From Rhodoblastus acidophilus (GTDB taxonomy: Bacteria > Pseudomonadota > Alphaproteobacteria > Rhizobiales > Beijerinckiaceae), in contig NZ_WNKS01000004.1 of the NCBI RefSeq assembly GCF_009720655.1, positions 124,001 to 188,000 on the forward strand: a stretch of 64,000 bases of DNA. The letters are read 5' to 3'. The position numbers and the translations under genes were made by a program. This document shows, piece by piece, positions 35,555 to 45,106 of the stretch (position 1 is its first letter; each line of letters begins with the position of its first letter). Below the pieces are notes generated by a model. That model was not told where the DNA came from. It worked only from the letters and a program-made list of their open reading frames with translations, and did no database searches.

Positions 35555-37882
35555 CTATTCCACGTCGCCGCCCACAAGAATCTGGCGTTTGCCCGCATGG
35601 TTGGCGGGACCAACAACCCCCTCCTTCTCCATGCGCTCCACCAGCGACGCCGCCTTGTTGTAGCCGACCTGAAGCCGCCGTTGCACATAGGAGGTGGAGC
35701 ACTTCTTGTCGCGCAGCACCACCGCCACCGCGCGGTCGTAGAGGTCGGCGCCCTCGTCGTCGCCCATTGGCAACCGGGCTTCCTCGTCCTCGTCGTCGTC
35801 CTCGACTGTCACCGCATCCAAATATTCCGGCTGGCCTTGCATTTTGAGGTGCGCCACCACGCGCTCGACCTCGGTGTCGGAGACGAATGGGCCGTGGACG
35901 CGCACGATGCGGCCGCCGCCGGCCATGTAGAGCATGTCGCCCTGGCCCAGAAGCTGCTCCGCGCCCATCTCGCCCAGAATGGTGCGGCTGTCGATTTTCG
36001 ACGTCACCTGGAAGGAGATGCGGGTGGGGAAATTCGCCTTGATCGTGCCGGTGATCACGTCGACCGAGGGGCGCTGCGTCGCCATGATCAGGTGGATGCC
36101 CGCCGCGCGCGCCATTTGCGCCAGGCGCTGGATCGCGCCTTCGATTTCTTTCCCCGCGACCATCATCAGGTCGGCCATTTCATCGACGATGACGACGATA
36201 TAGGGCAGGGTGGACAGGTCCATCTGCTCCTGTTCGTAGATCGCCTCGCCGGTCTCGCGGTCAAAGCCGGTTTGAACCGTGCGGGTGATCACTTCTCCCT
36301 TTGCTGTCGCCTCGGTGACGCGGGCGTTAAACCCGTCGATGTTGCGGACGCCCAGCTTGGACATCTTCTTGTAGCGGTCCTCCATCTCGCGCACCGCCCA
36401 TTTGAGCGCCACGACCGCCTTTTTCGGGTCGGTGACGACGGGGGTGAGCAGGTGGGGGATGCCGTCGTAGACCGACAGCTCCAGCATTTTCGGGTCGACC
36501 ATGATCAGCCGGCAGTCCTGCGGCTTCAGCTTGTAAAGCAGGCTGAGGATCATGGTGTTGATGGCGACCGATTTGCCCGAGCCGGTGGTGCCGGCGACCA
36601 GCAGATGCGGCATTTTGGCGAGATCGACGATGACTGGCTCGCCGCCGATGGTTTTGCCCAGCGCGATGGCGAGGCGGTGTTTTGAGTCGGAGAAATCGGG
36701 CGAGGCGATGAGCTCGCGCAAATAAACGGTTTCGCGGCGCGGATTGGGCAGTTCGATGCCGATGGCGTTGCGGCCGGGAACGACCGCGACGCGCGCGGAA
36801 ACCGCCGACATGGAGCGGGCGATGTCGTCGGCCAAGCCGATGACGCGCGAGGATTTGATGCCCGGGGCGGGTTCGAATTCATACAGGGTCACGACCGGGC
36901 CGGGGTGGACGCTGACAATATCCCCCTTCACGGAAAAATCATCCAGCACGCTCTCGAGCATGTTTGCGCCCTGTTCAAGCGTTTCCTTTGGGAAGGACCG
37001 CGGACCCGCTTTTGGCGGATTGAGCAGACCAGCGTCAGGCAGACCGAACGGGCCATCGGCGACGCGCGACGCCGACTCATGGTGCGAGCGGCGCGCGCTC
37101 CGGCCCGGCGATTCGGCGAGGCCCGAAAAGGCTTCCGCAACGGGTTCGCTGGCTCTCTCTCGCCGGTCGAGATTGAACCCGCCTTCGGGTTCGCGGCGAT
37201 CGATCGGGGCCATGCGCTTCCCGGGGACCAGACGCCTGAGTCCTTCGAGCGCGCGACGGATGAACGGCTCCTTCTCAGCCCGCAAGCCGCCGCGCATTTC
37301 GCTGGAGGCCTGCTTTTCCCTTTGAGGCAGGTGGCCAAAGCCGGCGGCGATGGACAGCGAAAAAATCGCGGTGACGCCGAGCACCAGCGCGGTCAGGGCC
37401 AGGCCGGCGCTGGAAAAATAGAGGCGCGGCAGCGACAGGACGGCGTCGCCGATCACCCCGCCCATTCCGGTCGGCAGCGGCCAGCGCTCGGTGTTGGGCA
37501 GCAGGGATGCGAGCGCCGCGGACGAAATGATCCCGAGCAGCCAATAGCCCGACCGTAGCTTGCCCGCGCTCGTCGGTTGGTGGATCGCCACGCGCCAACC
37601 GAAGAAACCGAGCGGCGCAAGCAAGGCGATAGAGCTCACCCCAACAAGCTGCATCACAAGGTCGGCGACGATGGCGCCGTGGACGCCGAGAACGTTGTGG
37701 ACCTTGGCGTCGGTCGCATGGTTCAGGCTGGGGTCGTTGATCGACCAGGTCGCCAGCGATGCGCCGAGGGCGACGGTCGCGGCGATGATGGCGATTCCGA
37801 TAAGCTCCTGAAATCGGCGCCGCATGAAGAGCCGCGCCGACTCGGGCAAGAAATCTCCCAGAGGAAAGGTCGTCGTGCGCAT
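35555..37882 (-). CDS. ftsK: DNA translocase FtsK
   Basis: A 775-residue divisome and chromosome-dimer-resolution motor. Four hydrophobic segments occupy about residues 30-190, then a short linker (to about 300), then the motor domain with Walker A VAGTTGSGKSVAIN and Walker B VIVDEMADLMM. A C-terminal gamma winged helix follows (CSTSYVQRRLQVGYNKAASL). The linker is short compared with E. coli but normal for alphaproteobacteria. A TTAA-N7-TTAAC box is located 56 bases upstream of the ATG. Confidence 0.97.
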   Translation of the reverse strand: MRTTTFPLGDFLPESARLFMRRRFQELIGIAIIAATVALGASLATWSINDPSLNHATDAKVHNVLGVHGAIVADLVMQLVGVSSIALLAPLGFFGWRVAIHQPTSAGKLRSGYWLLGIISSAALASLLPNTERWPLPTGMGGVIGDAVLSLPRLYFSSAGLALTALVLGVTAIFSLSIAAGFGHLPQREKQASSEMRGGLRAEKEPFIRRALEGLRRLVPGKRMAPIDRREPEGGFNLDRRERASEPVAEAFSGLAESPGRSARRSHHESASRVADGPFGLPDAGLLNPPKAGPRSFPKETLEQGANMLESVLDDFSVKGDIVSVHPGPVVTLYEFEPAPGIKSSRVIGLADDIARSMSAVSARVAVVPGRNAIGIELPNPRRETVYLRELIASPDFSDSKHRLAIALGKTIGGEPVIVDLAKMPHLLVAGTTGSGKSVAINTMILSLLYKLKPQDCRLIMVDPKMLELSVYDGIPHLLTPVVTDPKKAVVALKWAVREMEDRYKKMSKLGVRNIDGFNARVTEATAKGEVITRTVQTGFDRETGEAIYEQEQMDLSTLPYIVVIVDEMADLMMVAGKEIEGAIQRLAQMARAAGIHLIMATQRPSVDVITGTIKANFPTRISFQVTSKIDSRTILGEMGAEQLLGQGDMLYMAGGGRIVRVHGPFVSDTEVERVVAHLKMQGQPEYLDAVTVEDDDEDEEARLPMGDDEGADLYDRAVAVVLRDKKCSTSYVQRRLQVGYNKAASLVERMEKEGVVGPANHAGKRQILVGGDVE

Positions 37883-37937
37883 GAGCCCCGGATTTGCTGC
37901 TCGCTAACAAGGATGCGTTCAGCATAGTCGCGCGGGG

Positions 37938-37953
37938 TTAACCGGCGCTTAAC
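37938..37953. promoter_or_regulatory. CtrA-type binding box upstream of ftsK
   Basis: TTAA (37938-37941), seven bases, then TTAAC (37949-37953). The reverse strand also reads TTAA-N7-TTAAC, so the site is symmetric. This is the full CtrA consensus of alphaproteobacteria. It sits 56 bases upstream of the ftsK ATG and just downstream of the carD terminator, in a promoter-like position for ftsK. Confidence 0.6.
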
Positions 37954-37974
37954 CTTCTGAGCGCGCGCCGGCAC

Positions 37975-37999
37975 AAAAAAGCGGCCCGAAAGCCGCTTT
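37975..37999 (-). terminator. Intrinsic terminator of carD
   Basis: On the minus strand AAAGCGGC pairs with GCCGCTTT around a six-base loop and runs into TTTTTT, 22 bases after the carD stop. It separates carD from ftsK. Confidence 0.88.
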
Positions 38000-38021
38000 G
38001 ATTGATTTCTGTTGAACCGCG

Positions 38022-38681
38022 TCAGGCGGCTTCCTCAACGTCGGCGTCATCGACGGGGTCATCGGCTTTGGCGACGCGACGCGGGCTTTTCGCCAACTGC
38101 CCTTCGATCACCTTGAGCGACTCGCTGTCCGTCAACTTTTGCACGACGGCGATTTCGCGGGCCATGCGGTCGAGCGCGGCTTCGTAAAGCTGCCGTTCGG
38201 AATAGGATTGCTCAGGCTGGACCTCGGACCGGTAGAGATCGCGAACGACTTCGGCGATGGCGACCAGATCGCCCGAGTTGATCTTGGCTTCATATTCCTG
38301 CGCGCGGCGGGACCACATGGTCCGCTTGATGCGCGCCCGGCCGGTGAGGGTATCAAGAGCCTTCTTGACCACGTCCGCCTCGGCGAGCTTGCGCATGCCG
38401 ACCGACGAGACTTTCGGCGTCGGAACCTTCAGCGTCATCTTGTCCTTGGCGAAGGAAATGACGTACAGCTCCAGCTTGAATCCGGCGACTTCCTGTTCCT
38501 CGATCGCGGTGATCTGGCCAACGCCATGCGCCGGATACACGATAAATTCATTGGCCTTGAAGGTCGCTTTCGTCGAACTTCCCTTGCCAGTTTTACTGGC
38601 GGCGGCTTGAGTCTTGTTTGGGTCATTGGAACGGAGAGAGGCTGCGGCGTTCGCCGGCAAGGAGGGTTTTTTCTGCGTCAC
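38022..38681 (-). CDS. carD: CarD-family RNA polymerase-binding regulator
   Basis: A protein of about 219 residues with the CarD_TRCF N-terminal RNAP-binding domain (FKANEFIVYPAHGVGQITAI then EQEVAGFKLELYVISF) and a helical DNA-binding C-terminal domain (RRAQEYEAKINSGDLVAIAE). It stabilises open promoter complexes, notably at rRNA promoters, in related bacteria. GTG at 38681 gives VTQKKPS, a family-like start; a TTG at 38711 adds ten residues. A promoter candidate lies about 390 bases upstream, so the mRNA leader would be long. fdxA is upstream, a conserved pairing. Confidence 0.93.
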   Translation of the reverse strand: MTQKKPSLPANAAASLRSNDPNKTQAAASKTGKGSSTKATFKANEFIVYPAHGVGQITAIEEQEVAGFKLELYVISFAKDKMTLKVPTPKVSSVGMRKLAEADVVKKALDTLTGRARIKRTMWSRRAQEYEAKINSGDLVAIAEVVRDLYRSEVQPEQSYSERQLYEAALDRMAREIAVVQKLTDSESLKVIEGQLAKSPRRVAKADDPVDDADVEEAA

Positions 38682-38711
38682 CTTGAACCATTCGCTAAGG
38701 TTTGAGTTCAA

Positions 38712-39148
38712 ATCTTCAGTGCAGGGTCTGATCGGTCCTGGGCTGAGTCTTCGATAAGGGCGTTGGTCACGCCCACTTCAGCTCCGTTGTGGGCTGAAAT
38801 CGCTTTCAAACGCGTTTGTCGATGGGCGTTCCCTTTGCTTGCTTACGAGCGGCACGAAAGTTCGTTATTGTTCGGCTTCCCCTGAGGGGCTTCAGGTGAG
38901 CAGAACGCGCTTTGGCCTTTCGAGTCTGCGCCTTTCAAGCGCGCAAGTCCCGGGACGAGTGATGGACTTCAGGCAAAAATAGGTCCCGCGCCTAAGCGGG
39001 GACCCGGCCGTGCGTCGATTTTTCCTCGTGAGCTGAGCTTGCTGTGCTTTCCGACGATTGCGTAAGCTTCAATATCATAAGTTAACGAACGAATCAAAGG
39101 ATTATTGACCCGCCAAAAATATCAGGCAGTCAATGGTTAAGATCGTGG
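38712..39148. other. Long intergenic leader region of carD
   Basis: No coding frame with family resemblance is present. The right end (39060-39135) is clearly AT-rich and holds a promoter candidate on the minus strand. Within the leader a bulged hairpin lies at 38982-39004 (GGTCCC-GC against GC-GGGACC), and a shorter one (TTCAGC/GCTGAA) at 38778-38799. I see no known riboregulator class. Confidence 0.55.
39069..39097 (-). promoter_or_regulatory. Candidate promoter of carD
   Basis: On the minus strand TTGATT (39092-39097) is followed after exactly 17 bases by TATTGA (39069-39074), inside the only AT-rich patch of the region. It would start an mRNA about 380 bases before carD. Confidence 0.4.
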
Positions 39149-39176
39149 CCGCAGGAGCCCGGTTTGGTTCCTGCGG
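39149..39176 (-). terminator. Hairpin downstream of fdxA
   Basis: CCGCAGGA and TCCTGCGG form a perfect 8-bp stem starting 13 bases past the fdxA stop. There is no T-run, so intrinsic termination is doubtful, and some read-through into carD is possible. Confidence 0.4.
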
Positions 39177-39189
39177 CGGAACCGCGTTG

Positions 39190-39528
39190 TCAGTCACCCT
39201 TGCCGGGGTTCTTGCTGAAGAACGCCTCGAGCTTGCCTTCGCGACCGTCATATTCCTTGGCTTGCGCCATGGCTTCGCGCTTGATCGTCACATTCGGCCA
39301 TATCTGCGCGAAATCCGCGTTGAGCTTGAGCCACTTTTCGAGATCCGGCTCCGTGTCCGGCTTGATGGCTTCCGCCGGGCACTCCGGCTCGCACACGCCG
39401 CAGTCAATGCACTCGTCGGGGTGGATGACGAGCATGTTTTCACCCTCGTAGAAACAATCCACAGGGCACACCTCGACGCAATCCATGTACTTACACATGA
39501 TGCAATTGTCGACGACGACGTAGGTCAT
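39190..39528 (-). CDS. fdxA: Ferredoxin FdxA (7Fe, [3Fe-4S][4Fe-4S])
   Basis: A 112-residue bacterial ferredoxin. The cluster motifs are [18 protein letters not shown] and [16 protein letters not shown]; in the first, the second Cys spacing is extended as in 7Fe ferredoxins. The C-terminal extension ([19 protein letters not shown]) is typical of the alphaproteobacterial FdxA family. The ATG at 39528 follows GGGGAGAGG. The electron partner is unknown. Confidence 0.95.
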   Translation of the reverse strand: MTYVVVDNCIMCKYMDCVEVCPVDCFYEGENMLVIHPDECIDCGVCEPECPAEAIKPDTEPDLEKWLKLNADFAQIWPNVTIKREAMAQAKEYDGREGKLEAFFSKNPGKGD

Positions 39529-39635
39529 TATCCTCTCCCCGCGCGCCAAGGGACCGCGCGATCAACTTCTGGCGTGCGGGTAGCTAGCGCTTTTGTTGAC
39601 GTCATGCAAGCCGCGCGTGGCGCGCATAGCCCGAA

Positions 39636-41522
39636 TTATCGCCCGCCGCACCGGGGCGTTTGCGTGTCCGCAAAAAGCTCCGCCAGCTTCTCCGTCATGG
39701 CGCCGCCAAGCTCCTCCGCGTCGACGATTGTGAGCGCGCGGCTGTAATAGCGCGTGACGTCATGTCCAATGCCGATCGCCAGAAGTTCGACGCGACCCTG
39801 GCTCTCGATTTGCGCGATCATCTGGCGCAGGTGCTTTTCGAGATAGTGCCCGGAATTCACTGAAAGCGTGGAATCATCCACCGGCGCGCCGTCTGAAATC
39901 ATCATCAGGATCTTGCGTTGCTCGTGACGGCCAAGCAGTCTCTTGTAAGCCCAGTCCAGCGCCTCGCCGTCGATGTTTTCCTTGAGCAGGCCTTCGCGCA
40001 TCATCAGCCCGAGGTTTTTCCTCGACCGGCGCCAGGGCGCGTCCGCCGCCTTGTAGACAATATGCCGCAGGTCATTAAGCCGGCCGGGGTTCGGAGGCTT
40101 GCCGGCGGCGAGCCAGGCTTCGCGGGCCTGGCCGCCTTTCCACGCCCGCGTGGTGAACCCGAGGATCTCCACCTTGACGCCGCAGCGCTCAAGCGTGCGC
40201 GCCAGAATGTCCGCGCAGGTCGCCGCCACCGTGATCGGGCGGCCGCGCATCGAGCCGGAATTGTCGATCAGCAGGGTCACGACCGTATCGCGGAAATCGG
40301 CGTCCTTTTCGCGCTTGAACGACAGCGGCGTTTGCGAATCGATAATGACGCGCGTGAGACGCGCCGGGTCGAGCATGCCCTCTTCGAGGTCGAATTCCCA
40401 GGCGCGGTTTTGTTGCGCCATGAGACGCCTTTGCAGCCGGTTGGCGAGTCGCGCCACCACTGCGGACAAGTTCTGCAACTGCTTGTCGAGATAGGCGCGC
40501 AGCCGCTCCAGTTCTTCGGAGTCGCAGAGATCCTCGGCGCTAACCGTTTCGTCGAACTGCGGCGCATAGGCCCGATATTCGAGGCCTGCGGGAAGGGCGT
40601 TCGGCGGCGGTGCGCGACGCGCGCCAGAAGGCTCCTCGCTGTCGCCGGGGGCGAGATCGTCGGGCGTCTCGCCGGGCGGGCCGCTCTCGACTTCGCCCTG
40701 CAAATCAGGCGCGGCCTCTTCGGCTTCCTCGACGCGTTCGCTTTTCAGCGGATCGAAGGACTCCTGCTGTTCGCCCTCGCCGTCCGCATCGGAATTGTCC
40801 GTCTCCGGGTTTTCGTCGGACTCGTCCTCGTCCTCGTCGAGGCGGTCGTCACCCTTTTCGGCGAGATCGAGATCCTCGAGAATGGCCCGAACGATCCTGG
40901 CGAAACCGCGCTGATCCTCGAGCGCGCCAGTGAGCTTCGCCAGCCTGTCGCCGCCTAGCCGCGCCCGGATGACGTCACGCCAGAGGTCGACGACGGCGCG
41001 CGCGGACTCCGGCGGCGGCTGTCCCGTAAAATGCTCACGGGCCAGCAGCGCCAGCGCGTCTGCGAGCGGCGCGTCGTCGCGCGAGCGCACCGAAGCGAGG
41101 CCTGCGCGCTGATAGCGGTCGTCGAGCGCGGCGTGCAAGTTTTGCGCGACGCCGACCATGCGCCGGGCGCCGATGCATTCCACGCGCGTCTGTTCTAGGG
41201 CGTCGAACACGGCGCGGCCGGTCTCGCCGTGTGGCATGATTTTCTGGTGCAGCCGCGCGTCGTGACAGGCGAGGCGCAGCGCGGCGGAATCCGCCTGTCC
41301 GCGCAGGACCGTGGCATCGCGCGCGCTCAGCCGGCGCGGGGGCTCGGGCAGGCGCAACGCGCCGGGCTCTGACGCCTGGATGTAGCCCGGCTTGTCGACG
41401 ACAAAACTGACGTCGAGTTCGGGCCGGGCCGCCATGGCGCGCAGGCAGCCGACAACCGCTCGCTTGAAGGGCTCCGCGGGCCCCTCGCGCGGAGTCGAAG
41501 GCGTATGGTTGGTGAGTGTCAC
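39636..41522 (-). CDS. cobT: Aerobic cobaltochelatase subunit CobT
   Basis: A 628-residue chelatase subunit. The N-terminal region [20 protein letters not shown] is typical, a long acidic stretch occupies about residues 225-300, and the C-terminal VWA domain has the MIDAS motif [15 protein letters not shown]. With CobS and CobN it inserts cobalt into hydrogenobyrinate a,c-diamide. GTG at 41522 with GAGG upstream is chosen; it starts 23 bases after the cobS stop. The large CobN subunit is not in the window. Confidence 0.95.
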   Translation of the reverse strand: MTLTNHTPSTPREGPAEPFKRAVVGCLRAMAARPELDVSFVVDKPGYIQASEPGALRLPEPPRRLSARDATVLRGQADSAALRLACHDARLHQKIMPHGETGRAVFDALEQTRVECIGARRMVGVAQNLHAALDDRYQRAGLASVRSRDDAPLADALALLAREHFTGQPPPESARAVVDLWRDVIRARLGGDRLAKLTGALEDQRGFARIVRAILEDLDLAEKGDDRLDEDEDESDENPETDNSDADGEGEQQESFDPLKSERVEEAEEAAPDLQGEVESGPPGETPDDLAPGDSEEPSGARRAPPPNALPAGLEYRAYAPQFDETVSAEDLCDSEELERLRAYLDKQLQNLSAVVARLANRLQRRLMAQQNRAWEFDLEEGMLDPARLTRVIIDSQTPLSFKREKDADFRDTVVTLLIDNSGSMRGRPITVAATCADILARTLERCGVKVEILGFTTRAWKGGQAREAWLAAGKPPNPGRLNDLRHIVYKAADAPWRRSRKNLGLMMREGLLKENIDGEALDWAYKRLLGRHEQRKILMMISDGAPVDDSTLSVNSGHYLEKHLRQMIAQIESQGRVELLAIGIGHDVTRYYSRALTIVDAEELGGAMTEKLAELFADTQTPRCGGR

Positions 41523-41545
41523 GGGCGACCTCGGCCTTGCGCTCG

Positions 41546-42616
41546 TCAGCTCAGAGCCACGTTTACCGCCGATTCCGGCAGGTCTTTTCCAAAGCAGCGC
41601 TGATAGAATTCCGCGACGAGGGGACGTTCGAGTTCGTCGCATTTGTTGAGGAAGGTCAGGCGGAAGGCGAAGCCGACGTCGCCGAAGATCTCGCAGTTTT
41701 CGGCCCAGGTTATCACGGTGCGCGGGCTCATCACCGTCGAGAGGTCGCCGGCCATGAAGGCGTTGCGGGTCAGATCGGCGACGCGCACCATCTTGCCGAT
41801 CATGTCGAGCCCCTCGGCGCCCGCCTGCTTGACCTTGGCGGCGACAATATCGACTTCCTTGTCGTGCGGCAGATAGTTCAGGGTCGTGACGATCGACCAG
41901 CGGTCCATCTGGCCCTGGTTGATTTGCTGCGTGCCGTGATAGAGCCCCGAAGTGTCGCCGAGGCCGATGGTGTTGGCGGTGGCGAACAGGCGGAACGCCG
42001 GGTGCGGCTTGATCACGCGGTTCTGGTCGAGCAGGGTCAGGCGGCCGGAAACCTCCAGCACGCGCTGGATCACGAACATCACGTCCGGGCGGCCCGCGTC
42101 ATATTCGTCGAAACACAGGGCGACGTTGTTTTGCAGCGCCCAAGGCAGCATGCCGTCGCGGAATTCCGTCACCTGCTTGCCGTCCTTGAGGACGATGGCG
42201 TCCTTGCCGACGAGGTCGATGCGCGAGACATGGCTGTCGAGGTTGACGCGCACGCAGGGCCAGTTCAGGCGCGCGGCGACCTGTTCGATATGGGTCGATT
42301 TGCCGGTGCCGTGGTAGCCGGTGACCATAACGCGGCGATTGAAGGCGAAGCCGGCGAGAATTGCGAGCGTGGTGGTGCGGTCGAACAGATAGTCCGGGTC
42401 GAGTTCCGGCACATGTTCACTCTTCTGCGAAAACGCGGGCGCCTTCATGTCCGAGTCGAAGCCGAAGGCCTCGCGAACCGAAATGAACGTGTCCGGAATC
42501 GAGATCGGGGGCAGTGTCAAAGACGTCAATGGCCTCAGTCCTGAATTACGCGCGGCTTCCACGCCAGCAAGACTCTTATGTGGGTGGGAGACGGATTGCG
42601 AGGAAAAGCTTGTCAC
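41546..42616 (-). CDS. cobS: Aerobic cobaltochelatase subunit CobS (AAA+ ATPase)
   Basis: An AAA+ ATPase of the MoxR/CobS type that powers cobalt insertion. Walker A is [15 protein letters not shown] and Walker [11 protein letters not shown]. The conserved part starts at [19 protein letters not shown]. The longest frame opens with GTG at 42616, overlapping the stop of the J-domain gene (GTGA), giving 356 residues. A TTG at 42529 would give 327 residues, nearer the family length, so the start is uncertain. Confidence 0.94.
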   Translation of the reverse strand: MTSFSSQSVSHPHKSLAGVEAARNSGLRPLTSLTLPPISIPDTFISVREAFGFDSDMKAPAFSQKSEHVPELDPDYLFDRTTTLAILAGFAFNRRVMVTGYHGTGKSTHIEQVAARLNWPCVRVNLDSHVSRIDLVGKDAIVLKDGKQVTEFRDGMLPWALQNNVALCFDEYDAGRPDVMFVIQRVLEVSGRLTLLDQNRVIKPHPAFRLFATANTIGLGDTSGLYHGTQQINQGQMDRWSIVTTLNYLPHDKEVDIVAAKVKQAGAEGLDMIGKMVRVADLTRNAFMAGDLSTVMSPRTVITWAENCEIFGDVGFAFRLTFLNKCDELERPLVAEFYQRCFGKDLPESAVNVALS

Positions 42617-43188
42617 ACGGCGCGGAAGGAGCGCAAGACGTTATAGGCGTTGATGATCTCGCGCAGCCTGTCCTCGTTGGAGCGGTCGCCGCCATTGGCG
42701 TCGGGATGCAGCCGCTTCACCAGCTCCTTGTAGCGCACCTTGATTTCGCCGGGTCCGGCGTCGTCGTCGAGGCCGAGGACGTGCAAGGCCTTTCGCGCGA
42801 CGACCCCGTGGCGCGGCGTGCGGTTCCGGGCGGTCTTCCCCTGCATGTGGAAAGGGTCGGCCATGCCCGGGCTCGCGGGGCCCGCGCGATTGGCGCCCAT
42901 TTTCCAGGTGGGGCGATGACCGGTGACGGCGTCCTTCTGGTAGCGAAGCAGGTCTTCGTCGCTCATGCCGTTGAAATAATTGTAGGTGGCGTTGTATTCA
43001 CGCACATGGTCGAGGCAAAAGCAGAAATACTGGCCTTCGCGCAATCGCCCCATCGGCGCGCGAAACTCGCCCGTCGCCTGGCATCCGGGATGCGCGCAGA
43101 CCGGCCCGCGCGCAGTCGGCGCTGGCTGCTCGCTCTTGGCTTCGCGCCGAGTCCTGATACGGTCGAACAGAGGTGAGTTCAGATTCAT
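42613..43188 (-). CDS. J-domain (DnaJ-class) protein upstream of cobST
   Basis: A 191-residue protein with a C-terminal J domain ([20 protein letters not shown], then [20 protein letters not shown]) carrying the HPD motif. The N-terminal part has four Cys/His-like metal ligands ([10 protein letters not shown] and FCFCLDH). It is the conserved molecular-chaperone neighbour of cobS in Rhizobiales. It overlaps cobS by four bases, suggesting a role in chelatase assembly (inference). The longer upstream frame is antisense to bolA and not used. Confidence 0.92.
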   Translation of the reverse strand: MNLNSPLFDRIRTRREAKSEQPAPTARGPVCAHPGCQATGEFRAPMGRLREGQYFCFCLDHVREYNATYNYFNGMSDEDLLRYQKDAVTGHRPTWKMGANRAGPASPGMADPFHMQGKTARNRTPRHGVVARKALHVLGLDDDAGPGEIKVRYKELVKRLHPDANGGDRSNEDRLREIINAYNVLRSFRAV

Positions 43189-43293
43189 GGTTCGGCACAA
43201 TATGGCGTGGTCGGCGCCGCGGGCAAGGACGGGATTCAGATTAAATCCTGTTGACTTACCAAATTGCCGGCAAACCAGGGCACAGGGGAAAAA

Positions 43294-43578
43294 ATGACGG
43301 TCAGTCTTCGCGAACGCATGGAAAACAAGCTGAAGCAAGCTTTTCACTCGACCGAGGTGCAGGTGATCGACGAGTCGCACAAGCACGCCGGCCATATCGT
43401 GCATGAGGGCGGCGCGCCCCATGGCGGGGAAACCCATTTTCGCGTGCGCATCGTCTCGCCCGATTTCGCCGGGAAAAGCCGGGTCGAGCGGCATCGCGCC
43501 GTGAACGCGCTGTTCGCCGAGGAATTTGCGGCGGGCGTCCATGCCTTGGCGCTGGAGACGCGCGCGCCCGGCGAGTAA
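43294..43578 (+). CDS. bolA: BolA-family protein
   Basis: A 94-residue BolA protein with the pattern RMENKLKQAFHSTEVQVIDE, the HAGH motif with its conserved His, and GETHFRVRIVSPDFAGKSRV then ERHRAVNALFAEEF. BolA proteins work with monothiol glutaredoxins in Fe-S and iron regulation. GGGGAAAA precedes the ATG at 43294. It is divergent from the J-domain gene. Confidence 0.94.
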   Translation: MTVSLRERMENKLKQAFHSTEVQVIDESHKHAGHIVHEGGAPHGGETHFRVRIVSPDFAGKSRVERHRAVNALFAEEFAAGVHALALETRAPGE

Positions 43579-43765
43579 GGTTTTTCGCGCGCCCGCGCCG
43601 CCTCGTTGCGGCCAGCGCGGACGCGCGACGTCATGAAATCGCCGCAAGGGGCGTTCATCGGCATCAGGACGGTTTTGGCGCCTTGATTTGACCGCGCGGC
43701 CGTTCATAACTCGTTGTGCTCGACGCGGCTTTGCTGGAAACGCGATTTGGGGGTTGCGGAACGTC

Positions 43766-45106
43766 ATGGATTGCAAGTCTTTTCGGAACCTGCGGCTGAT
43801 CTTGCCCGTGGCGCTGGTTTTGCCCCTGGCGGCGCCCGACGCGGCTTTCGCGGCCCGCAAGCACGCCCGCGGCCATCATGCGGCGCCGGCCGCGCCGGCG
43901 CCTTACGTGCCTACGCCCTATGTCGCCATCGACGTGGAAAGCGGCCGCGTCATCGCCCAGCGCGACGCGACCCGCGCCTGGTATCCTGCCTCGGTCACGA
44001 AATTGATGACGGTCTATGTCGCCCTCCAGGCGGTGGAGAGCGGCAGGCTGACGCTCGATACGCCGATGGTGGTGAGCGCGCGCGCGACTCGGGAGAAACC
44101 GTCGAAAATGGGCTTTGCCCCGGGCTCGCAGGTGACGCTCGACAACGCGCTCAAGATGCTGATGGTCAAATCGGCGAACGACATCGCCGTCACCATCGCC
44201 GAAGGCGTCTCGGGTTCGGTCGAGGCTTTTGCCACCGAAATGAACGACGCGGCGCGGTCGCTCGGCATGCAGGAATCCCATTTCGTCAATCCGAACGGGC
44301 TGCACGACCCCAATCACTACAGCTCCGCCCGGGACATGGCCGTGCTCGGCCGCGCGCTGCTGCTGCGCTTCCCCAACCAGGCCGGCCTCTACAACATCGG
44401 CGCCTTCCGCATCGGCGAGCAGGTCGTCCCCACCCATAACGGCCTGATCGGCCGTTATCCCGGCGCCGACGGCATGAAGACCGGCTTCACTTGCCCGGCG
44501 GGCTTCAATCTCGTCGCCAGCGCCACGCGCTCCGGCCGGCGGGTCATCGTCGTCGTGTTCGGCGACGTCTCCGCGCGGGTGCGCACGGCGCACGCCTCCG
44601 ACCTGCTGGATCGCGCCTTCGCCAGTTCGGCCGGCGCGGACGCCATCACCGCCTTGCCCTCCGCCGGCGGTTCGCCGCCCGACATGAGGGGGCAAGCCTG
44701 CGGCCGGCGCGGAAAGGCGCAACTCGCCGCCGAGAACGAGGATTTTGGCGCGCCTGCGACGGGCTCCGAAGGCGGGGAGGCCGCGCAGCAAAAGAACGGC
44801 GCCGCCATCGCCGCGCTGCCGCGCCCGGTCTTCCAGCCGGTCGATCTCTACGTCGGCCCGCCGCCCGGCTACCAGGGGCCGGTCGCCGGCCCGCGTCCGG
44901 CGGACAGCCCCATCGGCGCGATCGCCTACACCCTGCTGCCCACGGCGGCGGCGGCTTCGGCCATTTCCGATCACGCCGCGGTCGCGCCAAAACCGCCGGC
45001 GCACAAGGCGAAGAAAGCGGCCAAGGCCAAGCCGGCCAAGGCTCACGCCAAGGCGCACGCCGGCAAAGCGAAACACAAGACCGAAGCCAAGGCCGCCGCG
45101 CATTGA
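43766..45106 (+). CDS. D-alanyl-D-alanine carboxypeptidase (serine, S11 family)
   Basis: A 446-residue low-molecular-mass penicillin-binding protein. A signal peptide (about residues 1-30) is followed by the S11 motifs SVTK (SxxK), SAN (SxN) and GMKTG (KTG). The C terminus is unusual: after about residue 300 it is Pro/Ala-rich, and the last 35 residues consist mainly of Lys, Ala and His. The ATG at 43766 is preferred because the signal peptide starts there. Its TGA overlaps the TTG start of the CobW gene, so the two are coupled. Confidence 0.93.
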   Translation: MDCKSFRNLRLILPVALVLPLAAPDAAFAARKHARGHHAAPAAPAPYVPTPYVAIDVESGRVIAQRDATRAWYPASVTKLMTVYVALQAVESGRLTLDTPMVVSARATREKPSKMGFAPGSQVTLDNALKMLMVKSANDIAVTIAEGVSGSVEAFATEMNDAARSLGMQESHFVNPNGLHDPNHYSSARDMAVLGRALLLRFPNQAGLYNIGAFRIGEQVVPTHNGLIGRYPGADGMKTGFTCPAGFNLVASATRSGRRVIVVVFGDVSARVRTAHASDLLDRAFASSAGADAITALPSAGGSPPDMRGQACGRRGKAQLAAENEDFGAPATGSEGGEAAQQKNGAAIAALPRPVFQPVDLYVGPPPGYQGPVAGPRPADSPIGAIAYTLLPTAAAASAISDHAAVAPKPPAHKAKKAAKAKPAKAHAKAHAGKAKHKTEAKAAAH

